DNA of 64,000 nt from Mesonia sp. (GTDB lineage: Bacteria; Bacteroidota; Bacteroidia; Flavobacteriales; Flavobacteriaceae), in contig DTTX01000086.1 of the NCBI GenBank assembly GCA_012964435.1, positions 1-64,000 on the forward strand. Direction: 5' to 3'. Below, one piece after another: positions 36,410 to 45,440 of this stretch (position 1 is the stretch's first letter; every line of letters starts with the position of its first letter). Position numbers and translations under genes: made by a program. The notes under the pieces are model-generated. The model made no database searches. It saw only the letters and a program-made list of their open reading frames with translations, and was not told the DNA's origin.

Positions 36410-37357
36410 TTGAAATTAACCAACGAAGTTAAAACTGCTTTACTAGCTATAGTTGCCATTGTACTTTTAGTATTTGGCTATAGTTTCTTAAAAGGAAATA
36501 ACCTTTTAGATAATAACAGAAATTTTTATGCTGTTTATAATGATGTTGAAGGACTCGCAGTTTCTTCACCCGTAACCATTAATGGTTTACAGGTTGGTAC
36601 CGTTACCAATATCGATTTCTTAGATAATCAAGGAAGAATCGTGGTTACTATGAATGTTCAAAACGACTTTCAATTTTCTAAAGAGAGTAAAGCCAGAATT
36701 TATGGAGGAGATCTAATTGGTGGTAAATCGATGTCTATTATTCCTGATTATAAAGCAAGTATGGCTAAATCTGGAGATACTTTAGAAGGAGATATTGATG
36801 AAGGTTTATTAGAATTAGTAAACGACCGATTAAAACCATTACAAGAAAAAATTGAAAATGCCGTGGTTAGTGCAGACTCTTTAATTACAAGCATTAACGA
36901 TGTTTTAGAACCACAAACCAGAGACAATATTAAAGGTTCTATTGCCAGTTTAAATGAAACAATGGCTTCATTTAAAAATGCCGCAAATAATTTAGATGGT
37001 ATATTACAGAAAAACTCTGGTAAATTAGATCGTACATTTACTAATTTAGATGAATTATCTTCAAACTTAAACTCTTTTTCAGATACACTTTCTAAAGTAG
37101 AAGTTAATCGTTTAGTAGGAGAGTTTGAAGGCGTAATCAAAGATTTTAGAGGCATCGCAGACGGACTTAATAATGGAGAAGGAACTGCCGGTAAATTATT
37201 AAAAGACGATAAGGTTTACGATAATTTAGATCGTGCGACCAAGCAGTTAGAAGAATTACTTCAAGATATCAAATTAAATCCTAAGCGATATGTTCATTTC
37301 TCGGTATTCGGTAAAAATGCCGGAGAATACAAGGAGCCTAAAGATTCATTAAAATAA
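36410..37357 (+). CDS. MCE/MlaD-family lipid transport protein
   Basis: A 315-residue protein starting at TTG. One TM helix (residues 8-26) is followed by an MCE domain (about 37-115: YNDVEGLAVSSPVTINGLQVG, GGDLIGGKSMSI) and a long C-terminal helical region (130-290) rich in Asn, Ser and Leu, which is likely to form the MlaD-like coiled tunnel. Such proteins bind phospholipids in the periplasm. No MlaE/MlaF permease or ATPase is adjacent. Confidence 0.9.
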   Translation: MKLTNEVKTALLAIVAIVLLVFGYSFLKGNNLLDNNRNFYAVYNDVEGLAVSSPVTINGLQVGTVTNIDFLDNQGRIVVTMNVQNDFQFSKESKARIYGGDLIGGKSMSIIPDYKASMAKSGDTLEGDIDEGLLELVNDRLKPLQEKIENAVVSADSLITSINDVLEPQTRDNIKGSIASLNETMASFKNAANNLDGILQKNSGKLDRTFTNLDELSSNLNSFSDTLSKVEVNRLVGEFEGVIKDFRGIADGLNNGEGTAGKLLKDDKVYDNLDRATKQLEELLQDIKLNPKRYVHFSVFGKNAGEYKEPKDSLK

Positions 37358-37362
37358 AATTC

Positions 37363-38706
37363 ATGCAATTAGTTTCTCAAATTCTATTTGTTATCATTCT
37401 TGTTTTTGGAGTGGGTTTCTTCACCAAGAACATTCAAAAGCTAATTAAATACATTAAGTTAGGGAAATCGGTCGATAGAAAAGATCAACCTAACGAGCGT
37501 TTTGCTAATATGGCAAGAGTCGCTTTAGGGCAATCTAAAATGGTAAAAAGACCCATCGCCGGTTTTTTACATATCTTGGTTTACGTAGGCTTCATTATTA
37601 TTAATATTGAAGTTTTAGAAATCGTTATCGATGGTATTTTTGGTACGCATCGAATTTTTTCATTTTTAGGAGGTACTTACGATGTACTTATCGCTTCTTT
37701 TGAAGTTTTAGCGCTATTGGTATTAGTAGGAGTGATCGTTTTCTGGATTAGAAGAAATGTAATTAAGCTGAAAAGATTTTGGTCAAAAGAAATGAAAGGC
37801 TGGCCAAAAAACGATGCCAATTACATTCTTTATTTTGAAATGATCTTAATGACTTTATTTTTATTAATGAATGCCGCAGATTATCAGTTACAAATGTTGG
37901 GAGCCGATCATTATGCAAGTGAAGCCGGTATTATGGGATCTTTTCCTATAAGTCAGTTTATCGTTCCTTTAATTGATGGATTAAGTGTTTCTACATTAAT
38001 TATTGTTGAAAGAGCCGCGTGGTGGTTACATATTGTAGGGATTTTATTTTTTCTAAATTACCTATACTATTCTAAACATCTTCATATTTTATTAGCCTTT
38101 CCAAATACCTATTTTGCAAAATTAAAACCAAAAGGAGAGATCGATAACTTAGAAGCGGTGACTAACGAGGTTAAATTAATGATGGATCCTAATGCAGATC
38201 CTTTTGCAGCTCCAGAAGCTTCTGAAGGTGAAGATGACGTGCCTGCAAAGTTTGGAGCCAGCGATGTGCAAGACCTAAACTGGGTGCAATTATTAAACTC
38301 GTATACTTGTACAGAATGTGGTCGTTGTACTTCAGAATGTCCTGCCAATCAAACGGGAAAAAAACTTTCTCCGCGTAAAATTATGATGGATACGCGTGAT
38401 CGTTTAGAAGAAGTTGGTAAGAACATTGAAAAAAATAAAGAATTTAAAGACGACGGTAAGCAATTACTGGGAGATTATATTACCAACGAAGAACTTTGGG
38501 CGTGTACAACTTGTAATGCTTGTACAGAAGCGTGTCCAATTGGTATCGATCCCTTGTCGATTATTTTAGATATGAGAAGATATTTGGTAATGGAACAAAG
38601 TGCTGCACCAAACGAATTAAATATTGCTATGGGTAATATTGAAAATAACGGAGCACCTTGGCCTTACAACCAGATGGATAGATTAAACTGGGCAAACGAA
38701 AATTAA
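37363..38706 (+). CDS. Membrane (Fe-S)-binding oxidoreductase, HdrC/DsrK-like
   Basis: A 447-residue protein. The N-terminal half has about five TM helices (residues 1-25, 65-90, 105-128, 160-180, 220-240) like a NarI/DsrM-type cytochrome-like module. The C-terminal half has two 4Fe-4S motifs, CTECGRCTSECP and CTTCNACTEACP. It probably passes electrons between the quinone pool and the soluble CCG-domain partner at 39179. The redox substrate is not known. Confidence 0.87.
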   Translation: MQLVSQILFVIILVFGVGFFTKNIQKLIKYIKLGKSVDRKDQPNERFANMARVALGQSKMVKRPIAGFLHILVYVGFIIINIEVLEIVIDGIFGTHRIFSFLGGTYDVLIASFEVLALLVLVGVIVFWIRRNVIKLKRFWSKEMKGWPKNDANYILYFEMILMTLFLLMNAADYQLQMLGADHYASEAGIMGSFPISQFIVPLIDGLSVSTLIIVERAAWWLHIVGILFFLNYLYYSKHLHILLAFPNTYFAKLKPKGEIDNLEAVTNEVKLMMDPNADPFAAPEASEGEDDVPAKFGASDVQDLNWVQLLNSYTCTECGRCTSECPANQTGKKLSPRKIMMDTRDRLEEVGKNIEKNKEFKDDGKQLLGDYITNEELWACTTCNACTEACPIGIDPLSIILDMRRYLVMEQSAAPNELNIAMGNIENNGAPWPYNQMDRLNWANEN

Positions 38707-38712
38707 AATATT

Positions 38713-39153
38713 TTGGAAGACAAAAACAAAGACTTAGACAATTTACTTAAAGATAAATCAGAAAACGGAGAACTCATAAGTCCTGTTCTTCCTAAAGAGG
38801 TTAAAAATTACCTTATCGATATCGACGGTACAATTACAGAAGATGTTCCTAACGAAGAGCCGGAACGTATGAAGACTTGTGAACCTTTTGAAGATGCTTT
38901 GCATACCATTAATAAATGGTACGATAAAGGTCATCGCATTTGCTTCTTTACTTCTCGTACAGAAGAACATCGGGAGATCACAGAAAAGTGGTTAGAAGAT
39001 AGTGGTTTTAAATATCACAGTTTATTAATGGGTAAACCTAGAGGTGGTAACTATCATTGGATCGATAATCACTTGGTAAAAGCCACACGTTACAAAGGTA
39101 AGTTTACAGATTTAGTAGAAAAAAGTGTAAAAATTCAAGTGTTTAAAGATTAA
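38713..39153 (+). CDS. HAD-superfamily phosphatase-like protein
   Basis: A 146-residue protein starting at TTG. IDIDGTI (DxDGT) is HAD motif I with nucleophile and acid/base Asp residues. FFTSRTEEH is motif II, KPRGGNYHW provides the motif III Lys, and the later WIDNH holds acidic residues. It is small, without a clear cap domain. Homologues are often called phosphoheptose isomerase in automatic annotation, which the HAD motifs do not support. It sits between two Fe-S oxidoreductase genes with 6- and 25-bp gaps. The substrate is unknown. Confidence 0.8.
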   Translation: MEDKNKDLDNLLKDKSENGELISPVLPKEVKNYLIDIDGTITEDVPNEEPERMKTCEPFEDALHTINKWYDKGHRICFFTSRTEEHREITEKWLEDSGFKYHSLLMGKPRGGNYHWIDNHLVKATRYKGKFTDLVEKSVKIQVFKD

Positions 39154-39178
39154 TTCTTTTCACTAAAAAATAAATTTT

Positions 39179-39970
39179 ATGGCAGAAGCAATTAAAGTTC
39201 CTACAATGGCAGAATATATGGCAGAAGGCAAAAAGCCCGAAGTCTTATTTTGGGTAGGTTGCGCAGGTAGTTTCGACGATCGCGCAAAAAAAATCACCAA
39301 AGCTTTTGTAAAACTATTAAGCAAAGCCGGCGTTGAGTTTGCCGTTTTAGGTACCGAAGAAAGTTGTACCGGCGATCCTGCAAAACGTTCTGGTAATGAG
39401 TTTCTTTTTCAGATGCAAGCAGTGACTAACATTGAAGTGTTAAATGGCTATGAGATTGAAAAAATTGTAACTGCTTGTCCGCATTGCTTTAATACCATAA
39501 AAAATGAATATCCCGAATTAGGCGGAAATTACCAAGTTATGCACCACACACAATTTTTAAAAAGCCTTTTAGAAGAAGGACGCTTAAAAGTTGAAGGTGG
39601 TAAATTTAAAGGAAAACGAATTACCTTTCACGATCCGTGTTATTTAGGAAGAGCCAATAACGAATATGAAGCACCGCGCGATCTACTAAGAAAACTTGAA
39701 GTCGAATTAGTTGAAATGCGTAAATGCAAATCTAACGGACTTTGTTGCGGAGCCGGTGGCGGACAAATGTTTAAAGAACCTGAAAAAGGAAATAAAGACG
39801 TTAACATCTTACGTACCGAGCAAGCTATCGAAACCAAACCGGAAGTAATCGCTGCCGGTTGCCCATTTTGTAATACCATGATGACCGATGGCGTTAAAGG
39901 TAAAGACAAAGAAGGCCAAATTGAAGTAATGGATGTTGCTGAAATGATTGCCGACGCAGACGATTTATAA
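39179..39970 (+). CDS. CCG-domain (Fe-S)-binding protein, HdrB/LutA-like
   Basis: A 263-residue protein with two cysteine-rich CCG modules. The first includes VGCAGSFDDR and ACPHCFN, the second FHDPCYLGR, LCCGAGGG and AAGCPFCN. In HdrB such modules hold non-cubane 4Fe-4S clusters at the active site. With the membrane partner at 37363 it forms a likely two-subunit Fe-S reductase. No flavin subunit is nearby apart from the separate large enzyme at 45441. Confidence 0.9.
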   Translation: MAEAIKVPTMAEYMAEGKKPEVLFWVGCAGSFDDRAKKITKAFVKLLSKAGVEFAVLGTEESCTGDPAKRSGNEFLFQMQAVTNIEVLNGYEIEKIVTACPHCFNTIKNEYPELGGNYQVMHHTQFLKSLLEEGRLKVEGGKFKGKRITFHDPCYLGRANNEYEAPRDLLRKLEVELVEMRKCKSNGLCCGAGGGQMFKEPEKGNKDVNILRTEQAIETKPEVIAAGCPFCNTMMTDGVKGKDKEGQIEVMDVAEMIADADDL

Positions 39971-39995
39971 ATTTTAATGTTGAAGAATACCGAAT

Positions 39996-40478
39996 ATGCT
40001 GATTGATTTTAAAGACTTACCTTCAGAAGCAAGAATCTGGATATATCAAGCCAACAGACCTTTTACCGAAGAAGAGTTAAATGAAGCGCGACCAGAAATA
40101 GAGAATTTTCTAACAGCTTGGACAGCGCATGGTTCAAGTTTAAAAGCTGGCTATCAAATACCTTATAACCGCTTTATCGTTTTTGGTTTAGATCAAGAAA
40201 TAGCTGCAGCCAGCGGTTGTTCTATCGACGCGAGTGTACATTTTATTCAATCTTTAGAAAAAAAATACAATCTTAATTTATTAGATAAATTAAATGTAAC
40301 TTTTAAACAGGGAGAATTTGTTGCGCATAAAGATCTAGCCGATTTTAAAAAATTGGTTAAAAATAAATCGGTGTCTGCTAATACAATTGTTTTTAATAAT
40401 CTGGTAAATACAAAAGAAGAATTTACTCACGATTGGGAAGTGCCGCTTAAAGATAGTTGGCATAGTCGTTTTCTTTAA
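39996..40478 (+). CDS. Conserved Bacteroidetes protein of unknown function
   Basis: A 160-residue soluble protein with PSEARIWIYQANRPFTEEE near the start, TAWTAHGSSLKAGYQI in the middle and a C-terminal LKDSWHSRFL. Relatives are frequently labelled ABC transporter ATPase, but this sequence has no Walker A, Walker B or LSGGQ motif, so the label should be dropped. GCSIDASVHFI with nearby acidic residues is the most conserved-looking part. It follows the Fe-S operon by 25 bp and may be co-transcribed. Confidence 0.75.
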   Translation: MLIDFKDLPSEARIWIYQANRPFTEEELNEARPEIENFLTAWTAHGSSLKAGYQIPYNRFIVFGLDQEIAAASGCSIDASVHFIQSLEKKYNLNLLDKLNVTFKQGEFVAHKDLADFKKLVKNKSVSANTIVFNNLVNTKEEFTHDWEVPLKDSWHSRFL

Positions 40479-40549
40479 CTCAATATAATTTTATTAGTAA
40501 ATATGGCGTTATTCTTGTATTCTAAAGAATAAAATTTCTGCTACAACAA

Positions 40550-43471
40550 ATGAAAATAAATTTTCTTCTCCTTTTTACTTTTATATTAATAAGCTCATCT
40601 AGTTTTTCACAGAAAGAATCTCCTTTAAAAGCGGAAGATTATCGTGTGCAACAAGCTTGGGTAGATAGTACATATCAAGCCATGAATTTAGACCAGAAAA
40701 TTGGTCAGTTATTTATGGTCGATATTTTTTCAAGTAAAAGCAAGGCAGAAACAGATAAGATCAAAGAACTTATCGAAGAAAATTATATCGGCGGAATAAT
40801 ATTCTCGAAAGGCGGACCTATGCGTCAAGCTAAACTCAATAACGAATATCAAGAACTCGCAAATGTTCCCTTATTAATCGGGATGGATGCAGAATGGGGT
40901 TTGGCGATGCGATTAGATTCAACATACGCATTTCCTTGGAATATGACTTTGGGAGCTATTGAGGATAACGAACTTATTAAAAGAACAGGAGCTCAAATTG
41001 CAAAGCATTGTAAACGCCTAGGAGTTCATATAAATTTTGCTCCAGATGTAGATATTAATAACAACCCTAACAATCCGATCATTGGGAATAGATCGTTTGG
41101 TGAAGACAAAGAAAATGTAACTCAAAAAGCCATTGCTTTTATGCAAGGTATGCATAGTGAAGGGGTTTTATCTTCAGCAAAACATTTTCCAGGGCACGGC
41201 GATACCGATGTAGATTCACATAAATCTCTGCCAACATTAGACTTTTCGATAAAACGTTTAGATAGTTTAGAACTTTACCCGTTTAAAAATATAATTGCAG
41301 AAGGTGTTTCAAGTGTGATGATCGGACATTTAAATGTTCCTGCTTTAGAGCCTAGGGTAAATTTTCCTTCATCGTTATCTAAAGGGATTGTAACCGATTT
41401 ACTTCAGAAAAAATTAAGGTATGAAGGCTTAGTTTTTACCGATGCATTAAATATGAAAGGCGTCGCTAATTACGATGAACCCGGTGATATCGATTTGGCA
41501 GCATTCTTGGCAGGAAATGATATTTTATTGATTTCTGAAGACGTTCCTAAAGCGGCTGAAAAAATTAAAGAAGCGTATTTAAATAATACAATTTCAGAAA
41601 AACGTTTAGCACATTCGGTTAAAAAAATTCTGTCTGCAAAATATAAAGTAGGTCTTAATGATTATCAACCGGTAGACACCAATTATTTAATTGAAGATCT
41701 AAACAGTATTCACAACGATATTCTCTATGAAGAGTTACTTGAGAGTGCGGTTACGGTTTTAAAAAATGATAAAGCAGTATTACCTGTTAAAGATCTATCA
41801 AATTCAGAGATTGCTTATGTAAATCTGGGAGATAGTTTAACTGAAACTTCTTTTCTTCAGCAATTAAAAAAATATACAAAGGTAGATCATATCAAATCAG
41901 ATAATTTGGGAGATTTACTTTATAAGCTTAAAGATTATAATTTGGTAATTGTGGGTTACCATAAATCAAATGCTTCACCTTGGGCTTCTTACCAATTTAC
42001 AGAGAAAGAATTAGTCTGGTTACACGAAATTGCCAGAACCAATAAGACCATATTAAGTGTATTCGCAAGACCTTATTCTATTTTAGATATTAAATCGACC
42101 ACTAATTTAAACGGAATTATTCTAGGCTATCAAAACAGTGAGATCGCTCAACAAAAAACCGCTCAAATTATATTTGGAGCGCTTCCAGCTAAAGGTAAAT
42201 TACCCGTAAGTTTAGGAGAAGAATTTCCTGTTGGCACCAAGTTTACTACTCAAAATTTAAACCGCCTATCGTATGGAATGCCAGAAAGCGTTGGGATAAA
42301 TTCAGCAAAACTCCATAAAATAGATTCTTTGGCAAAATTAGCGGTAGAGAAAGAAATGACGCCGGGTTTACAGATGATCGTTGCCCGCAAAGGAAAAGTG
42401 ATCTATCAAAAAAACTTTGGTTATCATACTTATGAAAAAGATTTGCCAGTAACCGATACTTCGATTTACGATCTGGCTTCACTTACCAAAATTATGGCGA
42501 CCTTACCTTTAGTAATGGAGTTAGAAGAAGATGAAAAAATACAATTAGAATCTAAACTCAAAGAATTACTTCCTATTGCTAAAAATTCTAACAAAGCTAA
42601 TATTAGCTTAAAAGAAATGCTTAGTCATTACGCCAAGTTCGAAGCTTGGATCCCATTTTACACAAAAACACTTTCTGAAGATCGTACGCACGCTTCACCC
42701 AAATATTATAGTTCAGAAAAAACAGAATTATTTAATGTACCGGTAAGTGAGAACTTCTACCTTAGAAAAGATTATACAGATTCTATTTATCAAAAAATTA
42801 TTGATAGTGATTTAAGAAAAAAGAAAGAGTACAAGTATAGCGATTTGCCTTATTATTTATTGAAAAAGTTTTTAGAACGTTATTACAGCTCTTCATTAGA
42901 TTACTTGACGCAAAACAGGTTCTACGAATCTTTGGGAGCAAATTATATAGGTTATTTACCTTTAAGAAGGTTCCCTAAAAATGAAATCACTCCATCAGAA
43001 GTAGATGATTATTGGCGATTTAGCGTTATTCAAGGTACAGTTCACGATCAAGGTGCAGCAATGTTTGGTGGTATTGGTGGTCACGCGGGTATTTTCAGTA
43101 ACGCGAACGACGTAGCAAAAATGATGCAAATGTATTTGAATAACGGCAGCTACGGAGGTATACAATACTTTAAACCGGAGACGATCGATAAATTCAACAC
43201 TTGTTATTATTGTGATCAAGAGGTTAGAAGAGGTGTTGGTTTCGATAAACCACAGTTAGATGAAGTTGGTCCTACTTGTGGTTGCGTTTCGATGACGAGT
43301 TTTGGGCACAGTGGCTTTACAGGCACTTTTGCTTGGGCAGATCCCGAAGAAGAAATCGTTTATATTTTCTTGTCGAATCGTACATTTCCGTTTGCTTCTA
43401 ATCGAAAATTAATTTCAGAAGACATTAGAACCAAAATTCAAGAGCTTATTTATGAATCGATTATGTACTAA
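40550..43471 (+). CDS. GH3 beta-N-acetylhexosaminidase fused to beta-lactamase-like serine hydrolase
   Basis: A 973-residue exported fusion. A signal peptide (residues 1-20) precedes a GH3 domain (about 40-370) with KHFPGHGDTDVDSH at residue 211 (the NagZ His-Asp dyad) and VFTDALNM (nucleophile Asp). A C-terminal GH3 domain covers about 390-560. A class C beta-lactamase/DD-peptidase-like domain follows (about 585-970) with Ser644-L-T-Lys647 and a late GHSGFTG in place of KTG/HTG. It likely trims muropeptide sugars and peptides in peptidoglycan recycling. Confidence 0.92.
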   Translation: MKINFLLLFTFILISSSSFSQKESPLKAEDYRVQQAWVDSTYQAMNLDQKIGQLFMVDIFSSKSKAETDKIKELIEENYIGGIIFSKGGPMRQAKLNNEYQELANVPLLIGMDAEWGLAMRLDSTYAFPWNMTLGAIEDNELIKRTGAQIAKHCKRLGVHINFAPDVDINNNPNNPIIGNRSFGEDKENVTQKAIAFMQGMHSEGVLSSAKHFPGHGDTDVDSHKSLPTLDFSIKRLDSLELYPFKNIIAEGVSSVMIGHLNVPALEPRVNFPSSLSKGIVTDLLQKKLRYEGLVFTDALNMKGVANYDEPGDIDLAAFLAGNDILLISEDVPKAAEKIKEAYLNNTISEKRLAHSVKKILSAKYKVGLNDYQPVDTNYLIEDLNSIHNDILYEELLESAVTVLKNDKAVLPVKDLSNSEIAYVNLGDSLTETSFLQQLKKYTKVDHIKSDNLGDLLYKLKDYNLVIVGYHKSNASPWASYQFTEKELVWLHEIARTNKTILSVFARPYSILDIKSTTNLNGIILGYQNSEIAQQKTAQIIFGALPAKGKLPVSLGEEFPVGTKFTTQNLNRLSYGMPESVGINSAKLHKIDSLAKLAVEKEMTPGLQMIVARKGKVIYQKNFGYHTYEKDLPVTDTSIYDLASLTKIMATLPLVMELEEDEKIQLESKLKELLPIAKNSNKANISLKEMLSHYAKFEAWIPFYTKTLSEDRTHASPKYYSSEKTELFNVPVSENFYLRKDYTDSIYQKIIDSDLRKKKEYKYSDLPYYLLKKFLERYYSSSLDYLTQNRFYESLGANYIGYLPLRRFPKNEITPSEVDDYWRFSVIQGTVHDQGAAMFGGIGGHAGIFSNANDVAKMMQMYLNNGSYGGIQYFKPETIDKFNTCYYCDQEVRRGVGFDKPQLDEVGPTCGCVSMTSFGHSGFTGTFAWADPEEEIVYIFLSNRTFPFASNRKLISEDIRTKIQELIYESIMY

Positions 43472-43572
43472 GTCTTATTTAAACTTGAATTTCTTCACAT
43501 TTGAAAATATAAAACCGTAATTTTAAATACCTAATTACGACAAATGTTAACAAGCATTTTAAATCAATACAA

Positions 43573-44703
43573 ATGAAAATAGGGATTGTATGTTATCCTA
43601 CCTTTGGCGGAAGTGGAGTAGTAGCTACCGAGCTGGGAATGGCACTTTCAAAAAGAGGACACGAAATACATTTTATAACCTATAAACAACCGGTTAGACT
43701 CGAACAACTTTCTTCAAATATTTATTACCACGAAGTTAACGTACCGGAGTATCCTTTATTTCATTACCAGCCTTACGAATTAGCACTTTCCAGCAAATTA
43801 GTAGATACTATAAAACTTTACGGTATCGATCTGTTGCACGTGCATTATGCGATACCACACGCGTATGCGGGTTATATGGCTAAAAAAATGTTGCGAGAAG
43901 AGGGTATCGATATCCCGATGGTTACTACATTGCACGGGACCGATATTACTTTAGTGGGTAATCACCCTTTTTATAAACCCGCAGTAACATTCAGCATCAA
44001 TAAAAGTGATGTAGTTACTTCGGTTTCTCAAAGCTTAAAAGAAGATACGTTGAAGTTATTTGAAATTGAAAAAGAAATTAAGGTCATCCCTAATTTTATC
44101 GATATTTCTAAACGCGATAATCCGTTTACCGAATGTCAACGTGGTTTAATGGCAGAAGGCGATGAAAAAATCGTCACGCACATTAGTAACTTTAGAAAAG
44201 TAAAGCGTATCGACGATGTGGTAAAGATTTTTTATAACATTCAAAAAGAAATGAAAGCCAAACTCATTATGGTTGGTGAAGGTCCTGAAGTTTCTACCGC
44301 AAAACAATTGGTGAACGAATTAGGGATTGCCAAACGTGTGATGTTTTTAGGGGAAAGTAATGAGATCAATAAAATTCTTTGTTTTTCAGACTTATTTTTA
44401 TTGCCTTCAGAAACTGAAAGTTTTGGTTTAGCAGCTTTAGAAGCAATGATCAACGGTGTTCCTGTCATTTCTTCAAACGCCGGTGGGCTACCGGAAGTGA
44501 ATAAAGATGGTTTCTCGGGTTATTTAAGTGATGTGGGCGATGTAGAAGATATGGCTAAAAATGCTTTAGCAATTTTAAAAGATAAAGAAACGCTTCAACA
44601 ATTTAAAAACAACGCGAAAGAAATGGCTTCTAAATTCGATATCAATGCCATTGTTCCTCTTTATGAAGAAGTTTACGAAAAAGCTTTACAGCCTGTTAAA
44701 TAA
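43573..44703 (+). CDS. bshA: N-acetyl-alpha-D-glucosaminyl L-malate synthase
   Basis: A 376-residue GT-B, family 4 glycosyltransferase. KIGIVCYPTFGGSGVVATELG at the N-terminus is diagnostic of BshA, and the C-terminal EX7E motif is visible in PSETESFGLAALEAM. It makes GlcNAc-malate, the first step of bacillithiol synthesis. BshB and BshC are not in this window. The gene ends at a strong hairpin terminator. Confidence 0.93.
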   Translation: MKIGIVCYPTFGGSGVVATELGMALSKRGHEIHFITYKQPVRLEQLSSNIYYHEVNVPEYPLFHYQPYELALSSKLVDTIKLYGIDLLHVHYAIPHAYAGYMAKKMLREEGIDIPMVTTLHGTDITLVGNHPFYKPAVTFSINKSDVVTSVSQSLKEDTLKLFEIEKEIKVIPNFIDISKRDNPFTECQRGLMAEGDEKIVTHISNFRKVKRIDDVVKIFYNIQKEMKAKLIMVGEGPEVSTAKQLVNELGIAKRVMFLGESNEINKILCFSDLFLLPSETESFGLAALEAMINGVPVISSNAGGLPEVNKDGFSGYLSDVGDVEDMAKNALAILKDKETLQQFKNNAKEMASKFDINAIVPLYEEVYEKALQPVK

Positions 44704-44727
44704 GATTTCTATCATTTCAGAAAAATA

Positions 44728-44760
44728 AAAAAGTCCGACTAAATCTTAGTCGGACTTTTT
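44728..44760. terminator. Strong bidirectional intrinsic terminator
   Basis: Perfect 15-bp arms (AAAAAGTCCGACTAA and TTAGTCGGACTTTTT) enclose a 3-base loop, with A-runs and T-runs on either side. It lies between convergent bshA and the barrel gene at 44781 and can stop transcription from both. Confidence 0.92.
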
Positions 44761-44780
44761 ATTTATAATATTTTTTCAAC

Positions 44781-45284
44781 TTAAAATTGATACCTCACTC
44801 CAATGGCAAAATCAGGAACAAAATCGTCGATGACTTCATAGTCAGAAAAACCAATTTCCGGTCTTAAATCAGCAAAAACCTGTAACGGAATATCAAAACT
44901 GTATTCTATACCCACATTCCCGGCAACATATAAAAATTCACCATCATCGTGACCGTGATTTTCTGGGTGGTGATCGTGGTTATCATCTACGATCCCTAAA
45001 CCAGCACCGGCACCGGCATACCAATTAAAACCACCTTCAATATTCCAAACCCATTGGTATAAAGCGGTTGTTTTGACCAAGTCGAAATGAGAATCGTTAC
45101 GCCATCCTAAATCAAATTCTAAACGATTATTATCGGTTCCCACTTTTCTTTGGTAAGAAATTTCAGCTCCAACGCCATTTGCTCCACCTAAACGAAGCCC
45201 TAAAGCATTGTCTGCTATTTCTTGTGCCTGAATGGTAAAAAACGTACCTATTATAAAAATAGAAGTAAAAAATAATTTTTTCAT
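44781..45284 (-). CDS. Outer-membrane beta-barrel protein with His-rich loop
   Basis: From ATG 45284 (MKKLFFTS) the product is 167 residues with a signal peptide ending in TIQAQ. The mature part alternates hydrophobic and polar residues and ends in GVRYQF with a terminal Phe, as in eight-stranded outer-membrane barrels. A loop DDNHDHHPENHGHDDGE (near residue 100) holds five His and several acidic residues and could bind metal ions. The open frame extends upstream to 45380 but adds implausible sequence. Function is unknown. Confidence 0.82.
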   Translation of the reverse strand: MKKLFFTSIFIIGTFFTIQAQEIADNALGLRLGGANGVGAEISYQRKVGTDNNRLEFDLGWRNDSHFDLVKTTALYQWVWNIEGGFNWYAGAGAGLGIVDDNHDHHPENHGHDDGEFLYVAGNVGIEYSFDIPLQVFADLRPEIGFSDYEVIDDFVPDFAIGVRYQF

Positions 45285-45440
45285 AAATTGCTTTTTTTTG
45301 TTTCTAAAAACAAATATATATCCTTTGAAATATGCTATAAATAGAGCCTTCGCCAAATATTTGTTAATCTTACTTAACAAAAGTTAAAGTAACAAAACGA
45401 TACAATAATTAGTAAAATCGTACTTTAGTAAAAAATTCTT

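Noticed and set aside
36748..37155. Minus-strand frame of 135 codons
   Set aside because: Antisense to the MCE-protein gene; composition is that of a shadow frame, without a start context or domain.
38713..39153. Phosphoheptose isomerase
   Set aside because: The sequence shows DxDGT and TSR HAD motifs and no sugar isomerase (SIS) domain.
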